From positions 310,001 through 374,000 of the forward strand of contig NZ_NOII01000002.1 of assembly GCF_002245695.1 (NCBI RefSeq): a DNA stretch of 64,000 nucleotides. The letters run 5' to 3'. The notes beneath the pieces were generated by a model. It did no database searches. It was not told where the DNA came from and was given only the letters and a program-made list of their open reading frames with translations. The position numbers were made by a program, and so were the translations under genes. This stretch comes from Fictibacillus aquaticus. Lineage in GTDB: Bacteria; Bacillota; Bacilli; Bacillales; Fictibacillaceae. Below are positions 19,753-28,599 of the stretch, one piece after another; the stretch's first letter is position 1, and the number at the start of each line of letters is the position of its first letter.

Positions 19753-19812
19753 AATTGTTGCCCCTTTCAATTTTCTTTCTCCGGCTGTTAAAACCGATTC
19801 TCTCCATCTCTC

Positions 19813-19826
19813 TGTAAGCGTTTCCT
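19813..19826. promoter_or_regulatory. cre site (CcpA) in the sdhCAB leader
   Basis: TGTAAGCGTTTCCT fits TGWAARCGYTWNCW at every position. It lies about 65 bases downstream of the promoter -10, so CcpA bound here would block elongation. sdhCAB is glucose-repressed in B. subtilis. Confidence 0.75.
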
Positions 19827-19886
19827 TCTTACATAAAAAAATAATCCGTTTCAATAATTATTGCTATGAAACTATGCAACATGTCC

Positions 19887-19915
19887 ATTTTACTCCCATC
19901 GTTTGACAAGGTCAA
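19887..19915 (-). promoter_or_regulatory. SigA promoter of sdhCAB
   Basis: Minus-strand -35 TTGACC (19910-19915), 17-base spacer, -10 TAAAAT (19887-19892). The 5' leader to sdhC is about 130 bases. Confidence 0.83.
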
Positions 19916-20058
19916 GAAAACGCTGTCACCTAAATGACCAAAATTTCTAGACGCATCAACACTTTTCCGGCCTGGTTTTATTCGACATTTCTTGCAAATC
20001 AAAGTATAGAGTTATCTAAATTTACACGCTATAATAGGACAAGAAAGTAGGGATGCAA

Positions 20059-20505
20059 ATGTCTAAACAAAACACAGAAGCACAATACGAACAGAGTGAA
20101 CAGACAGGCGTGACTGACTTTGGCTTTGAATTGCTCCGCAGCGAGATCTTGCCGGAGTTGCTCGGCAAGGAAGAAAGAAACATCCTTTACTGGACTGGCC
20201 GTCACCTCGCACGCAAGTTTCCGCTATCGTCTCTTGAAGAAGTTCAGGCTTTCTTTCAGGATGCATGCTGGGGAACACTCGAACTAGAAGAGGCCTCTAA
20301 GAATGAAATGGTGTTTATTCTTTCATCGCAGCTTGTTAAGCAGCGCTTTGAAAACTTCAGCAATCCTGTATTCGGACTCGAAGCCGGTTTTCTAGCTGAA
20401 CAGATACAGTCACAAAAAAAATGTATAACAGAAGCGTATGAAACAATGAAAAAATCACGTGTCACGATTACTGTCCAATGGGACAAAAAAGATATCATTG
20501 AATAA
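20059..20505 (+). CDS. yslB: YslB family protein (DUF2507)
   Basis: Function unknown; conserved in Bacillales beside sdhC. 148 aa from the second ATG (20059), which has AGTAGGG six bases ahead; the first ATG at 20053 overlaps that site. No signal peptide or membrane segment. Core FGFELLRSEILPELLGKEER (about 20-39) then ILYWTGRHLARKFPLSSLEE match the family. The fold resembles 4-vinyl-reductase (V4R)-like ligand-binding domains. Divergent from sdhC as in B. subtilis. Confidence 0.88.
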   Translation: MSKQNTEAQYEQSEQTGVTDFGFELLRSEILPELLGKEERNILYWTGRHLARKFPLSSLEEVQAFFQDACWGTLELEEASKNEMVFILSSQLVKQRFENFSNPVFGLEAGFLAEQIQSQKKCITEAYETMKKSRVTITVQWDKKDIIE

Positions 20506-20543
20506 AAGAGCGTCATGCAAAATGCACTGTGCCACTGAACTGG

Positions 20544-20571
20544 ACCGCCCTTCTCAAGGGTGGTTTTTTTT
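20544..20571 (+). terminator. terminator of yslB
   Basis: Stem ACCGCCCTT / AAGGGTGGT with loop CTC, followed by an eight-T run. Confidence 0.85.
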
Positions 20572-20579
20572 ACACGATA

Positions 20580-20612
20580 ATTGTCAACCTGAAACGATAA
20601 GAAGTTGACAAT
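20580..20612. promoter_or_regulatory. BirA-type biotin operator of bioB
   Basis: Inverted repeat ATTGTCAAC - 15 bases - GTTGACAAT, the spacing of Bacillus BirA operators. The right arm contains -35 TTGACA (20605-20610) with a possible -10 TATCTT 18 bases on, so BirA binding would block the promoter. Confidence 0.82.
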
Positions 20613-20679
20613 ATAGAGGATGCTGTCATATCTTTTATTTGTCAGATTCTTTTGAACATCTACATAAGGAGTGATTTAC

Positions 20680-21675
20680 ATGAACTGGAACACATTGGCT
20701 GAAAGTGTTTTAAACGGAAACCCTATAAATGAAACGGAAGCACTCTCCATCTTAACAGCAGATGACGATGAACTGCTCCCACTGATGCACGCCGCTTTCA
20801 CCATCAGGAAAAGATATTACGGAAAACTTGTAAAGCTGAACCAGATCATCAATACAAAATCAGGCTACTGCCCAGAGGATTGCGGCTATTGTTCGCAGTC
20901 TTCTATCTCATCAGCACCTATTGAAAAATACACGATGCTTACGAAAGAGGAAATCGTAAAAGGAGCAAAGCAGGCTCATGAACTGCAGGTTGGCACTTAT
21001 TGCATCGTGGCAAGCGGCCGCGGTCCTCTGCCGCGAGACTTTGAGACGGTCGTTGACGCTGTAAAAGAAATAAAAGAAAACTATCCTATGAAAATCTGCG
21101 CTTGCCTCGGCATCCTTAATTCTCGTCAGGCCGAGCGCTTGAAAGAAGCTGGTGTGGAGCGTTACAACCATAATATCAACACCTCGGAAGACCACCATTC
21201 GTCCATCACCACCACTCACACATACAATGACAGAGTGGCAACGCTTGAAAAGGTAAAAGAAGCTGGAATCTCACCTTGTTCGGGCGTCATTGTCGGAATG
21301 GGCGAAACATATGAAGACCTCGTCAAGATGGCTTTTGCATTAAAAGCTTTAGATGCAGATTCAATTCCAGTCAATTTCCTTCATGCCATACCGGGTACGC
21401 CGCTCGAGCATCTTGACGAATTGAATCCTCGATTCTGTCTGAAGGTCCTTGCATTGTTCCGTTTCGTGAACCCGACAAAAGAAATCCGCATATCCGGCGG
21501 ACGTGAAGTGAATCTTCGGAGCCTTCAGGCGCTTGGACTTTATGCCGCCAATTCAATCTTTGTCGGAAACTATCTGACTACTGACGGCCAGGCATCCACT
21601 GCGGATCATAAAATGCTCGAAGACCTCGGATTTGAAATCGAATATAGTGCTCTCCCTGAAAAAGAAACTTGCTGA
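20680..21675 (+). CDS. bioB: biotin synthase
   Basis: Radical SAM enzyme that inserts sulfur into dethiobiotin in the last step of biotin synthesis. 331 aa. The SAM-cluster cysteines are 64, 68 and 71 (SGYCPEDCGYC); further ligands of the second cluster appear as CACLG, NINTSEDHHS and the RISGGREVNLR arginine motif. Start ATG 20680 has AAGGAG eight bases upstream; the GTG at 20671 is too close to it. No other bio genes are adjacent. It is placed between yslB and lysC, which are neighbours in B. subtilis. Confidence 0.96.
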   Translation: MNWNTLAESVLNGNPINETEALSILTADDDELLPLMHAAFTIRKRYYGKLVKLNQIINTKSGYCPEDCGYCSQSSISSAPIEKYTMLTKEEIVKGAKQAHELQVGTYCIVASGRGPLPRDFETVVDAVKEIKENYPMKICACLGILNSRQAERLKEAGVERYNHNINTSEDHHSSITTTHTYNDRVATLEKVKEAGISPCSGVIVGMGETYEDLVKMAFALKALDADSIPVNFLHAIPGTPLEHLDELNPRFCLKVLALFRFVNPTKEIRISGGREVNLRSLQALGLYAANSIFVGNYLTTDGQASTADHKMLEDLGFEIEYSALPEKETC

Positions 21676-21683
21676 TTGCTTAA

Positions 21684-21720
21684 CAGGCTCCAGAAGCGTA
21701 AGCTTCTGGAGCCTGTTTTT
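21684..21720. terminator. shared terminator of bioB and lysC
   Basis: Stem CAGGCTCCAGAAGC / GCTTCTGGAGCCTG with loop GTAA-like and five Ts on the plus strand. It sits between convergent genes; the minus-strand tail is poorer in Ts. Confidence 0.88.
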
Positions 21721-21721
21721 A

Positions 21722-22960
21722 TTAAAGCTGATGAGCAGGCTGTCTTACATCAAGCTCAAATACATCATGAAGCGTTTCAACGGCATTGACCATATCTGCC
21801 TGGCTTACTACTGTTGAAACCTTAATTTCTGATGTGCTGACCATCTTGATCATGATGCCCTTTTGAGAGAGGCCTTTGAACATTTTTGCGGCCACTCCGG
21901 GGTTAGAGATCATACCGGAACCTACGATTGAAACTTTCGCTAGTCCCCCTTCCGTGATGATTGATTCGAAGCCAAGCTCTTCTTGACAAGCAGCCAGAAC
22001 TTCCTGCGTTTCAGCAAGAACAGAAGAATCAATAGAAAAAGAGATATTTGTTGTGCTTTCATTGACTACATTTTGAATAATAATATCTACGTTGATGCCA
22101 TTGTCTGCAAGGGTGGAAAAAAGACTCGATAATGTTTCGATGCCATTCGGCAGGTTTGACACCGTTATTTTCGTGATGTTCCCTTCAAATGCTAATCCGC
22201 GCACCATTAAATTTTGTTCCATTGTTGCTTCCTCCTCTACTAGTGTTCCTCTTTCTTCTTCCTGACTGGACCTGACTTCTAATTTCACCTGATAATTTTT
22301 GGCGAACTCTACTGCACGCGGATGAAGAACACCCGCACCTAGGTTTGCCATTTCCAGCATTTCATCATAAGAAATGGATGGAATTTTACGAGCAGAAGAT
22401 ACCACTCTTGGATCCGTTGTGAACACACCGGTAACATCTGTATAAATATCACACCTAGCAGCGCCAAGTGCTGCAGCGAGAGCTACGGCCGTTGTATCTG
22501 ATCCGCCGCGTCCAAGCGTTGTGATCTCTCCGCTTTCTTTCACCATTCCCTGAAAACCTGCCACGATGACGATGTTCCCTTTATCGAGCAGTCCAATAAT
22601 ACGTTCTGTTTTAATGTTTACAATTCTAGCGTTTGAAGGAAATTCTTCCGTCTCTATTCCAGCCTGCCAGCCAGTGAGCGATACCGCTTGCTTTCCTTCA
22701 GCCTGAAGCGCCATAGACAGCAGGGCGATCGTAACTTGTTCTCCAGTAGAAAGCAGCATATCCATCTCTCTTTTCGATGGATTGTCTGACAGCTGAGCCG
22801 CAAGCGATACGAGAGCATCGGTTGTTTTTCCCATAGCCGATACAACGACGACCACCTGGTTGCCTTGCTCCGTTTCCTTGATTACTCTTTGTGCCGCGCT
22901 GCGGATGCGCTCGATGCTCCCTACACTCGTTCCGCCAAATTTCTGTACGATGATTCCCAT
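21722..22960 (-). CDS. lysC: aspartate kinase, lysine-sensitive type (aspartokinase II)
   Basis: Phosphorylates aspartate, the first step toward lysine, threonine, methionine and diaminopimelate. 412 aa. The kinase signature KFGGTSV is at 7-13, with GRGGSDTTAVALAAALGA in the catalytic domain. Two ACT domains fill the C-terminal 150 residues. In B. subtilis LysC an internal start makes a separate beta subunit; ATG codons at the equivalent MEQNLMVRG position (about residue 244) make that possible here. Control by the upstream lysine riboswitch is clear. Confidence 0.97.
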   Translation of the reverse strand: MGIIVQKFGGTSVGSIERIRSAAQRVIKETEQGNQVVVVVSAMGKTTDALVSLAAQLSDNPSKREMDMLLSTGEQVTIALLSMALQAEGKQAVSLTGWQAGIETEEFPSNARIVNIKTERIIGLLDKGNIVIVAGFQGMVKESGEITTLGRGGSDTTAVALAAALGAARCDIYTDVTGVFTTDPRVVSSARKIPSISYDEMLEMANLGAGVLHPRAVEFAKNYQVKLEVRSSQEEERGTLVEEEATMEQNLMVRGLAFEGNITKITVSNLPNGIETLSSLFSTLADNGINVDIIIQNVVNESTTNISFSIDSSVLAETQEVLAACQEELGFESIITEGGLAKVSIVGSGMISNPGVAAKMFKGLSQKGIMIKMVSTSEIKVSTVVSQADMVNAVETLHDVFELDVRQPAHQL

Positions 22961-23011
22961 GATACAAACATCCTCTCCGACCTTTATGCTCTCATCAGAA
23001 AAACAAATAAA

Positions 23012-23048
23012 AAAAGCAGCAAAAGGAAAAAACCTTATTGCTGCTTTT
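23012..23048 (-). terminator. lysine-riboswitch terminator
   Basis: Stem AAAAGCAGCAA / TTGCTGCTTTT on the minus strand with a T7 tail, directly after the L-box aptamer and before lysC. Confidence 0.93.
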
Positions 23049-23078
23049 ATAAGCTAAGCCAAGTTTGTTTCCCCTCTG

Positions 23079-23263
23079 TGAGATAGTTCTCCACGCTCCT
23101 CCCGGGAAGAAAAGCGTGACAGCCCTGCATTTGTTCAATGCAGGTCCAGCTTGAAGATTCAGGAGTTTCTTCGCACTTCGGCAAAAATCCCCTTTCCGCC
23201 ACCGTCTTAAAAGCTCCTGCTTCTCAGGTGGTTTACTCTTGGTTTTTGCTCCTCTACCATCAC
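23079..23263 (-). promoter_or_regulatory. lysine riboswitch (L box)
   Basis: Minus strand shows the L-box landmarks in order: GATGGTAGAGG, GAAGCAGGAGC, GGAAAGGGGATTTTTGCCGA, a CTGG..GACCTGCATTG stem, GGGCTGTCACGC and GTGGAGAACTATC. The last element pairs with the first to close the aptamer. Lysine binding should favour the terminator at 23012-23048. Confidence 0.96.
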
Positions 23264-23305
23264 TTCAAAAAGAAGAATGGCATTTTGTTTATAAAATTTG
23301 TGTTT

Positions 23306-23334
23306 ATTTTATCAAATGAAAGAAGCTGTTGCAA
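23306..23334 (-). promoter_or_regulatory. SigA promoter of lysC
   Basis: Minus-strand -35 TTGCAA (23329-23334), 17-base spacer, -10 TAAAAT (23306-23311). It begins only five bases past the uvrC stop. Confidence 0.85.
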
Positions 23335-23338
23335 TACT

Positions 23339-25114
23339 TTATTCTTCACTGTTTAGCGCAGCAACGATTAGCTCCGCTGTAGGCCTTGGCACTCCAGCAG
23401 CGACAATCTCCTCCAAGGAAGCCTCTTTCATTTTTTTCAGCGAGCCAAAATGACGCATGAGCGCTTTTTTTCTTTTCTCGCCCACGCCTGCAATCTCATC
23501 AAGTTTAGATTCAAACATCCCTTTAGAGCGCACTTGGCGATGGAAAGACAGAGCAAAACGATGGACTTCATCCTGAATTCTCTGCAATAGGTAGAAAGGC
23601 TGACTGTTCCGTGCAAGCGGCACATATTCCGGCGGATCGCCCGTCCAAAGCTGGGATGTTCTATGTTTATCATCCTTTGCTAGACCCGCAACAGGAATAA
23701 ACAAGTTCAGTTCATTCTCAAGCACGTCCTGGGCAGCTTTGATCTGTCCTTTCCCTCCATCGATAATAATAAGGCCTGGCGGTTCGAGTCCTTCTTTAAG
23801 CATTCTCGCGTACCTGCGCCGCACAACTTCCTTCATGGAAGCATAATCGTCTGGCCCTTCGACCGTCTTGATCTTATATTTTCTATATTCCTTTTTATAC
23901 GGTTTTCCATCCTGAAAAACGACCATGGCTGAAACTGGGTTCGTTCCTTGAATGTTAGAGTTGTCGAATGCCTCAATCCTGTATGGCGCAGGTATGCCAA
24001 GCTGTTCTCCAAGCTGCTCGACTGCCTTGATGGTCCTGGCCTCATCTTGTTCAATCAGCGAAAACTTTTCGTTTAATGCTAATGTTGCGTTCCGCTTAGC
24101 CAGGTCAACAAGCTCTTTTTTCTGGCCTTTTTTTGGCTGTAAAGCTTTTACGTTGAGCAGCTGTTTGACCATATCTGCATCTACACCAGCAGGGAGCAAT
24201 ATTTCTTTCGGAAGCAAGTGATTCTTTTGCAGGTAGAACTGACCAATGAAAGTCAGCATATCTTCCTCTGCTTCTCCGTAAAAAGGGAAGACGGAAACGT
24301 CGCGTGCGATGACTTTACCTTGCCGGACGAAGAAAACCTGTACACACATCCAGCCTTTATCAAAGTCATACGCAAAAACATCTCGGTCCACCAGATCCGC
24401 CGTCATCATCTTCTGTTTTTCCATTACCGCTTCAATATGCTGTATTTGATCGCGGAGTTCTTTTGCCCGTTCAAAGTTCAAATCTTCTGATGCAGCAAGC
24501 ATCTTTTCTGTCAGGTCGCTTTTAACTTCCTCAAAACCGCCGCTAAGGAACCTAAGAATGGACTGTACCATCTTTTCGTTTTCTTCATCCGGCACGTCAT
24601 AGACACAAGGGCCAAGGCATTGGCCGATATGATAGTAGAGGCAGACTTTTTTGGGCATTGTGTCACATTTCCGAAGCGGATACAGGCGGTCTAGCAGCTT
24701 CTTAGTCTCCTGTGCGGCAAAAGCATTCACGAACGGACCGAAATATTTTCCCCGGTCCTTTAGAACTTTTCTAGTATAAACGAGGCGAGGATGCTTTTCT
24801 GCCGTAATCTTAAGATAAGGATACGATTTGTCGTCTTTCAGCATGACGTTATAGCGTGGATCATGCTTCTTTATGAGGTTCATCTCAAGAACGAGCGCTT
24901 CCATCTCAGTCGATGTCACAATATATTCAAAATCTGTAATTTCACTGACAAGGCGCTGTGTCTTCCCATCATGGGAACCTGTAAAATACGAACGCACACG
25001 GTTTTTAAGCACTTTTGCCTTTCCGACATAGATGATTTTCCCGTGTTCATTTTTCATCAAATAGCAGCCCGGCTGATCTGGAAGAATGGCGAGCTTTTGC
25101 TTGAGCGTTCCCAT
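23339..25114 (-). CDS. uvrC: excinuclease ABC subunit C
   Basis: Makes the dual incisions in nucleotide excision repair with UvrAB. 591 aa from ATG 25112-25114 (GAGGTGATATC ahead); a longer reading adds 19 residues without support. Domains: GIY-YIG nuclease (about 12-90, [20 protein letters not shown]), UVR UvrB-binding region (about 200-235), RNase H-like C nuclease ([16 protein letters not shown]) and C-terminal helix-hairpin-helix ([20 protein letters not shown]). In B. subtilis trxA is next upstream; here about 9 kb intervene. Confidence 0.97.
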   Translation of the reverse strand: MGTLKQKLAILPDQPGCYLMKNEHGKIIYVGKAKVLKNRVRSYFTGSHDGKTQRLVSEITDFEYIVTSTEMEALVLEMNLIKKHDPRYNVMLKDDKSYPYLKITAEKHPRLVYTRKVLKDRGKYFGPFVNAFAAQETKKLLDRLYPLRKCDTMPKKVCLYYHIGQCLGPCVYDVPDEENEKMVQSILRFLSGGFEEVKSDLTEKMLAASEDLNFERAKELRDQIQHIEAVMEKQKMMTADLVDRDVFAYDFDKGWMCVQVFFVRQGKVIARDVSVFPFYGEAEEDMLTFIGQFYLQKNHLLPKEILLPAGVDADMVKQLLNVKALQPKKGQKKELVDLAKRNATLALNEKFSLIEQDEARTIKAVEQLGEQLGIPAPYRIEAFDNSNIQGTNPVSAMVVFQDGKPYKKEYRKYKIKTVEGPDDYASMKEVVRRRYARMLKEGLEPPGLIIIDGGKGQIKAAQDVLENELNLFIPVAGLAKDDKHRTSQLWTGDPPEYVPLARNSQPFYLLQRIQDEVHRFALSFHRQVRSKGMFESKLDEIAGVGEKRKKALMRHFGSLKKMKEASLEEIVAAGVPRPTAELIVAALNSEE

Positions 25115-25177
25115 GATATCACCTCTTTTCATTTCTATAGAATACCATTTTTTGCTTTGAACGAAAAACAAAACCGC

Positions 25178-26671
25178 TTATTGTCTGCATGTCCACTCAT
25201 ATAGCGATATGCTGCTGTAAACAGGGTCTACAAGATGCGATGATTCAAACGTCTTCACTTTTTTAGCACAATCCTTAGTAGCAGCACCTTGCAGTTCAAA
25301 CCCTCTTAACGCTTTTCCGGTCAGGTAGACAGTATATCCTGAATAATTCTGTTCATCTTCCTTAAAAAAGGCAAACGTTTCAATACGTTTATGTGTGAAT
25401 GGAGCCCGGGTGTACTGAAGCATCCTTGTCTCTTCCCACGTATAAAGCACAGACGGTTCTCCAGACTTTGAAATGTAATCTTCCAGCTGATAAACGGCAG
25501 GTCTAACTGTACGAGCTTCCTTCAGCAAATAAAAACCATTCGCTGCCTGCAGTATAAGAAAGATGGCAAGCAATCGATTTATGCCTTTGTTTTTACCAGC
25601 TAACACAGCATATACACCAAATGTAATCAAAGAGGCCACAGGCAGCATATGCCTAGGCTTTTCTGGATTTTGGGCAAAAAAAGCATAAATAACATAGGAA
25701 ACTGCAAGCAGAACGAACAATGCCCCTTCTTTTTTTATTCGTTTTCCTTGCAGCTCCTTAACGGCCAATACGGTCAGAAGGATACTCATCACAAGGAGTA
25801 AGATATTTTCTCCTGCAATCCCTGTAAACCAAGTATTCTTTATGAACAATAATGACCTTTCAAGAAGGGTAAGCTTTGCGGCAGTAATCGCCCCTCCCCA
25901 TTCCGTAAAATGTCCTTCCGTGAATGAGAATGCAAGATGCAGGAAGGAGAAAATACCTCCTTCTGATAAAATCAAGGCACTGAGCCAAACCCATTGAAAG
26001 AGGACAGCCAAGGTCAGCAGGATGGCGATGCGGTTAATGTCACGATGCTTTCGGAGTTCCCAGACAAATAACAGCAAAAGTCCCGTTCCAAGAGGCAAAT
26101 AAGAGAGTCTTATTCCCATCAGTATACTGAAAAGAAACAGCGGCAAAGATTTTTTCACAAGATTTTTTTTCTCATCCGCCCAACATAACGACCATATATA
26201 CCACCACATGACTCCTAGAGCAGCACCTTCAGATATTGGCTGAGATGAAACAAACCATAAATAAGAGGAGACCTGAACAGTTCCTGTTATGAAAAATCGT
26301 CCAGCTAAAGAGGAAGTCATTCTTTTAGAAAGCCAGAATAAAGGAAACACAGAAGAAAAAAGCAGAAAATGACTCCATAGTACAAGAGACAGTGTATTGT
26401 TTTCAGTAAATGCAGAAAACAGCATTCCGCCAAGAATAAAATACGGGTAGCCGGGAAAATGGGGCTGCATATCTGCCAGGCTGAAACGGTCTACAGCGAG
26501 AACAAAATCCACTTCGTCCCAAGTAGATGGAAAAGAGGCAGATTGGAAGATTCTGAAGCCATATAATACACAAAGAATAATAAGAGCAGCTGCAGCTTTC
26601 GTTTCGACATTATTTCCTAGAAAATAACTGCGGCCATTGCGCCCTCTCTCTTTTTCACTGTTCTTCGCCAT
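25178..26671 (-). CDS. GT-C family membrane glycosyltransferase (PMT/ArnT-like)
   Basis: Integral membrane protein of 497 aa with about ten to twelve hydrophobic segments. The first outer loop has FPSTWDEVDFVLAVDRFSL (about 49-67), an acidic pair after the first membrane helix typical of GT-C enzymes that use polyprenyl-phosphate sugars; PHFPGYPYF follows. A soluble domain at the C-terminus (about 390-497) is cysteine-containing. Likely transfers a sugar to an outside acceptor. The DPM-like transferase at 28600-29340 could supply the lipid-linked donor. No close family name is recognised. Own binding site AGAGGAAGG; no terminator seen behind it before uvrC. Confidence 0.72.
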   Translation of the reverse strand: MAKNSEKERGRNGRSYFLGNNVETKAAAALIILCVLYGFRIFQSASFPSTWDEVDFVLAVDRFSLADMQPHFPGYPYFILGGMLFSAFTENNTLSLVLWSHFLLFSSVFPLFWLSKRMTSSLAGRFFITGTVQVSSYLWFVSSQPISEGAALGVMWWYIWSLCWADEKKNLVKKSLPLFLFSILMGIRLSYLPLGTGLLLLFVWELRKHRDINRIAILLTLAVLFQWVWLSALILSEGGIFSFLHLAFSFTEGHFTEWGGAITAAKLTLLERSLLFIKNTWFTGIAGENILLLVMSILLTVLAVKELQGKRIKKEGALFVLLAVSYVIYAFFAQNPEKPRHMLPVASLITFGVYAVLAGKNKGINRLLAIFLILQAANGFYLLKEARTVRPAVYQLEDYISKSGEPSVLYTWEETRMLQYTRAPFTHKRIETFAFFKEDEQNYSGYTVYLTGKALRGFELQGAATKDCAKKVKTFESSHLVDPVYSSISLYEWTCRQ

Positions 26672-26737
26672 GCTGCCTTCCTCTTTTCAACAGATAAATT
26701 AGTATTGGAAAATCACGTTTCGTAAATTAAATCCATT

Positions 26738-26766
26738 AAAAAAAGCCCGCTTTAACAGCGGACCTT
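26738..26766 (-). terminator. terminator of the FTR1 operon
   Basis: Minus-strand stem GTCCGCT / AGCGGGC with loop GTTAA, then TTTTTTT, just after the permease stop. Confidence 0.85.
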
Positions 26767-26770
26767 TTCA

Positions 26771-27742
26771 TTATGCATTAACCGACTTTGCTGAGTGAGC
26801 GACCCGCTTCTCCACCGGCTTTTGTTCCTTTTGTTCCGCCGGCGAAAGCTTGCGGCCGAATCCTTTCACATAGAAACCGATCCAGCTGAACACTGCGATA
26901 AAATACAGCCAGTAAGCTGCAACTTGTTCAACCGATGGGTTGTGGCTATATCCGAACATCGCGGACATGAACAGCCCAACCTGGCCGCTGATCAAAACAT
27001 CATTCCCAGTATCGCGTTCATAATGCTGTTCATCAACAAAATGCTCCGGCATAAATTCTACAATGTTATAAAGCTCTTTTGGCTTGCCATCTGCAGTTTC
27101 CATCACGCTGCCGACAAGACCGAGATCCTGAACGATCCCGACCGCCTGTACAAAGAGCCCAGCTGCAATAAACATGATCAGCATTCCTGTAACTCTGAAG
27201 AATGCTTTCAGGGAGATTTTCATTGTGCCGCTGAAGAACAAATATCCTAAGATTAGAGCCGTTAAGAGGCCGCTCAGCGCTCCATAGCTCGTCAGGACTT
27301 TCTGTACTTCACCCCCGCTGATTGCAGCGAAGAAAAAAACCGTTTCCACACCTTCACGCAGGACGATTAAATAAGAATGGATGATCATAGCTGAGACGCT
27401 TCCAAGCGTAACGGCCGCATTGATTTTTTTCTCCATATCGCCTTTAATGTCTTTAGTTTGTTTCGTCATCCAGCCAACCATATGAGTCAGCAGCAAGACT
27501 GAAGCAAACATAATGCCGACTTTTAAATATACCTCAGAACCGAAGCTCGCAAATCCGGTGAAGATGACTTGAAACATAAGCGCAACTAAAAAGCTTGAAA
27601 CAAGCGCCAGACCGACACCCGCATATACCCATTTGTTAAACTTTTCCGCCTTAAGACGGGAAAGATACGAAAGTATGAGACCTACGATCAGGATGGCTTC
27701 AAGCGCCTCCCGCAGCGTGATTAAAAAAGCTTGAAAGTTCAT
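26771..27742 (-). CDS. efeU: FTR1/EfeU-family iron permease
   Basis: Membrane iron transporter of the oxidase-dependent FTR1 family. 323 aa with about seven membrane helices. Both iron-coordinating REXXE motifs are present: REALE at 11-15 and REGVE near residue 127. The C-terminus is short and basic. It follows the helical partner gene by 44 bases under one Fur-controlled promoter. The usual EfeO and EfeB partners are not adjacent. Confidence 0.9.
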   Translation of the reverse strand: MNFQAFLITLREALEAILIVGLILSYLSRLKAEKFNKWVYAGVGLALVSSFLVALMFQVIFTGFASFGSEVYLKVGIMFASVLLLTHMVGWMTKQTKDIKGDMEKKINAAVTLGSVSAMIIHSYLIVLREGVETVFFFAAISGGEVQKVLTSYGALSGLLTALILGYLFFSGTMKISLKAFFRVTGMLIMFIAAGLFVQAVGIVQDLGLVGSVMETADGKPKELYNIVEFMPEHFVDEQHYERDTGNDVLISGQVGLFMSAMFGYSHNPSVEQVAAYWLYFIAVFSWIGFYVKGFGRKLSPAEQKEQKPVEKRVAHSAKSVNA

Positions 27743-27786
27743 TTTGCTTCATCTCCCCTATTGCAGCCTGCAGCCCGAGCCTACTA

Positions 27787-28530
27787 TTATTGCTGACGGC
27801 GTTTCTTTATTTTCCCCATGATGATGAGAACGGCTAGGATCAGCACGAGTCCAACCGATATGAGAAGCCAGATTTTATCTCCTGCATCTGCATCTCCGAA
27901 ATCAAAAAATCCGTGTTCTTCCTGAAACTGAGATTCCTTTTCTGCACCAGGCACTGGAAACAGCGGTTTCAATTCGCTTGATATGTATTTTACTTCTTTG
28001 TCAAATGCCGCTTTGTCGCTGTTGCTCTCGCCAATGCCGAACAATCCAGGATTTCCAAGCGACTTTAATGCTTTTTGCAGAGAAGCATCAACTTTTTTTG
28101 CTTTATCTTTCTCTTCTTCAGTGTCCAGGGTTCCAGAAAGCACTTTAAACGTACCGTTTGCTTTTGCCAGCAGCAGCTTGGCGCGTCCGTAATTATCAAA
28201 TTCTTTTTCAGCGAACTGCAGGCGTCTTTCAATATTCATCCTTAACGCTGCCTTATAAGATGAAAGGACAAGCTCGCGGTCCTTCTCTTTAAATCCCCGG
28301 TCAATAAACGGTTTTACCTCTTTAAAATATAAATCAAATTCTTTTTCGTATCCTTGGTAGACCGTTTTTGCTTCATCCCATCGATTTTCTTTCGTGTATG
28401 CTTCTATCTCTTTGTAGGACTCAGCTATCGCTTCCTCACCAGGGTCACCGTATGAGTAAGCGGAAGCACTGTTATTCGTTACGTTGAAAAAAAACAGAAA
28501 TGCCGCCATTGCGGTTATGAGACGTATCAT
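27787..28530 (-). CDS. secreted, membrane-anchored helical protein encoded with FTR1
   Basis: 247 aa from ATG 28528-28530, which follows GCGAGGTG. Signal peptide MIRLITAMAAFLFFFNVTNN, then an Ala-Ser-Ala-Tyr cleavage region. An outside domain rich in Glu, Lys and Tyr helices (about 28-205) is followed by one membrane helix (about 218-240) and a basic tail KIKKRRQQ, so the domain faces outward. I read it as the extracytoplasmic domain that in some FTR1 proteins is fused to the permease; here it is a separate gene. Binding of iron through its acidic pairs is inference. A longer reading from 28596 runs through the promoter and is rejected. Confidence 0.72.
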   Translation of the reverse strand: MIRLITAMAAFLFFFNVTNNSASAYSYGDPGEEAIAESYKEIEAYTKENRWDEAKTVYQGYEKEFDLYFKEVKPFIDRGFKEKDRELVLSSYKAALRMNIERRLQFAEKEFDNYGRAKLLLAKANGTFKVLSGTLDTEEEKDKAKKVDASLQKALKSLGNPGLFGIGESNSDKAAFDKEVKYISSELKPLFPVPGAEKESQFQEEHGFFDFGDADAGDKIWLLISVGLVLILAVLIIMGKIKKRRQQ

Positions 28531-28552
28531 ATGTTTGCACCTCGCAATTTCA

Positions 28553-28581
28553 ATGATAATGATTATCATCATCGATGTCAA
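28553..28581 (-). promoter_or_regulatory. SigA promoter of the FTR1 operon
   Basis: Minus-strand -35 TTGACA (28576-28581), 17-base spacer, -10 TATCAT (28553-28558). The spacer and -10 are covered by the Fur box. Confidence 0.85.
28555..28573. promoter_or_regulatory. Fur box of the FTR1 operon
   Basis: GATAATGATTATCATCATC matches the 19-base Fur consensus GATAATGATTATCATTATC at 18 positions and overlaps the promoter. Confidence 0.92.
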
Positions 28582-28599
28582 TATAAGATGAGCCAAAAA

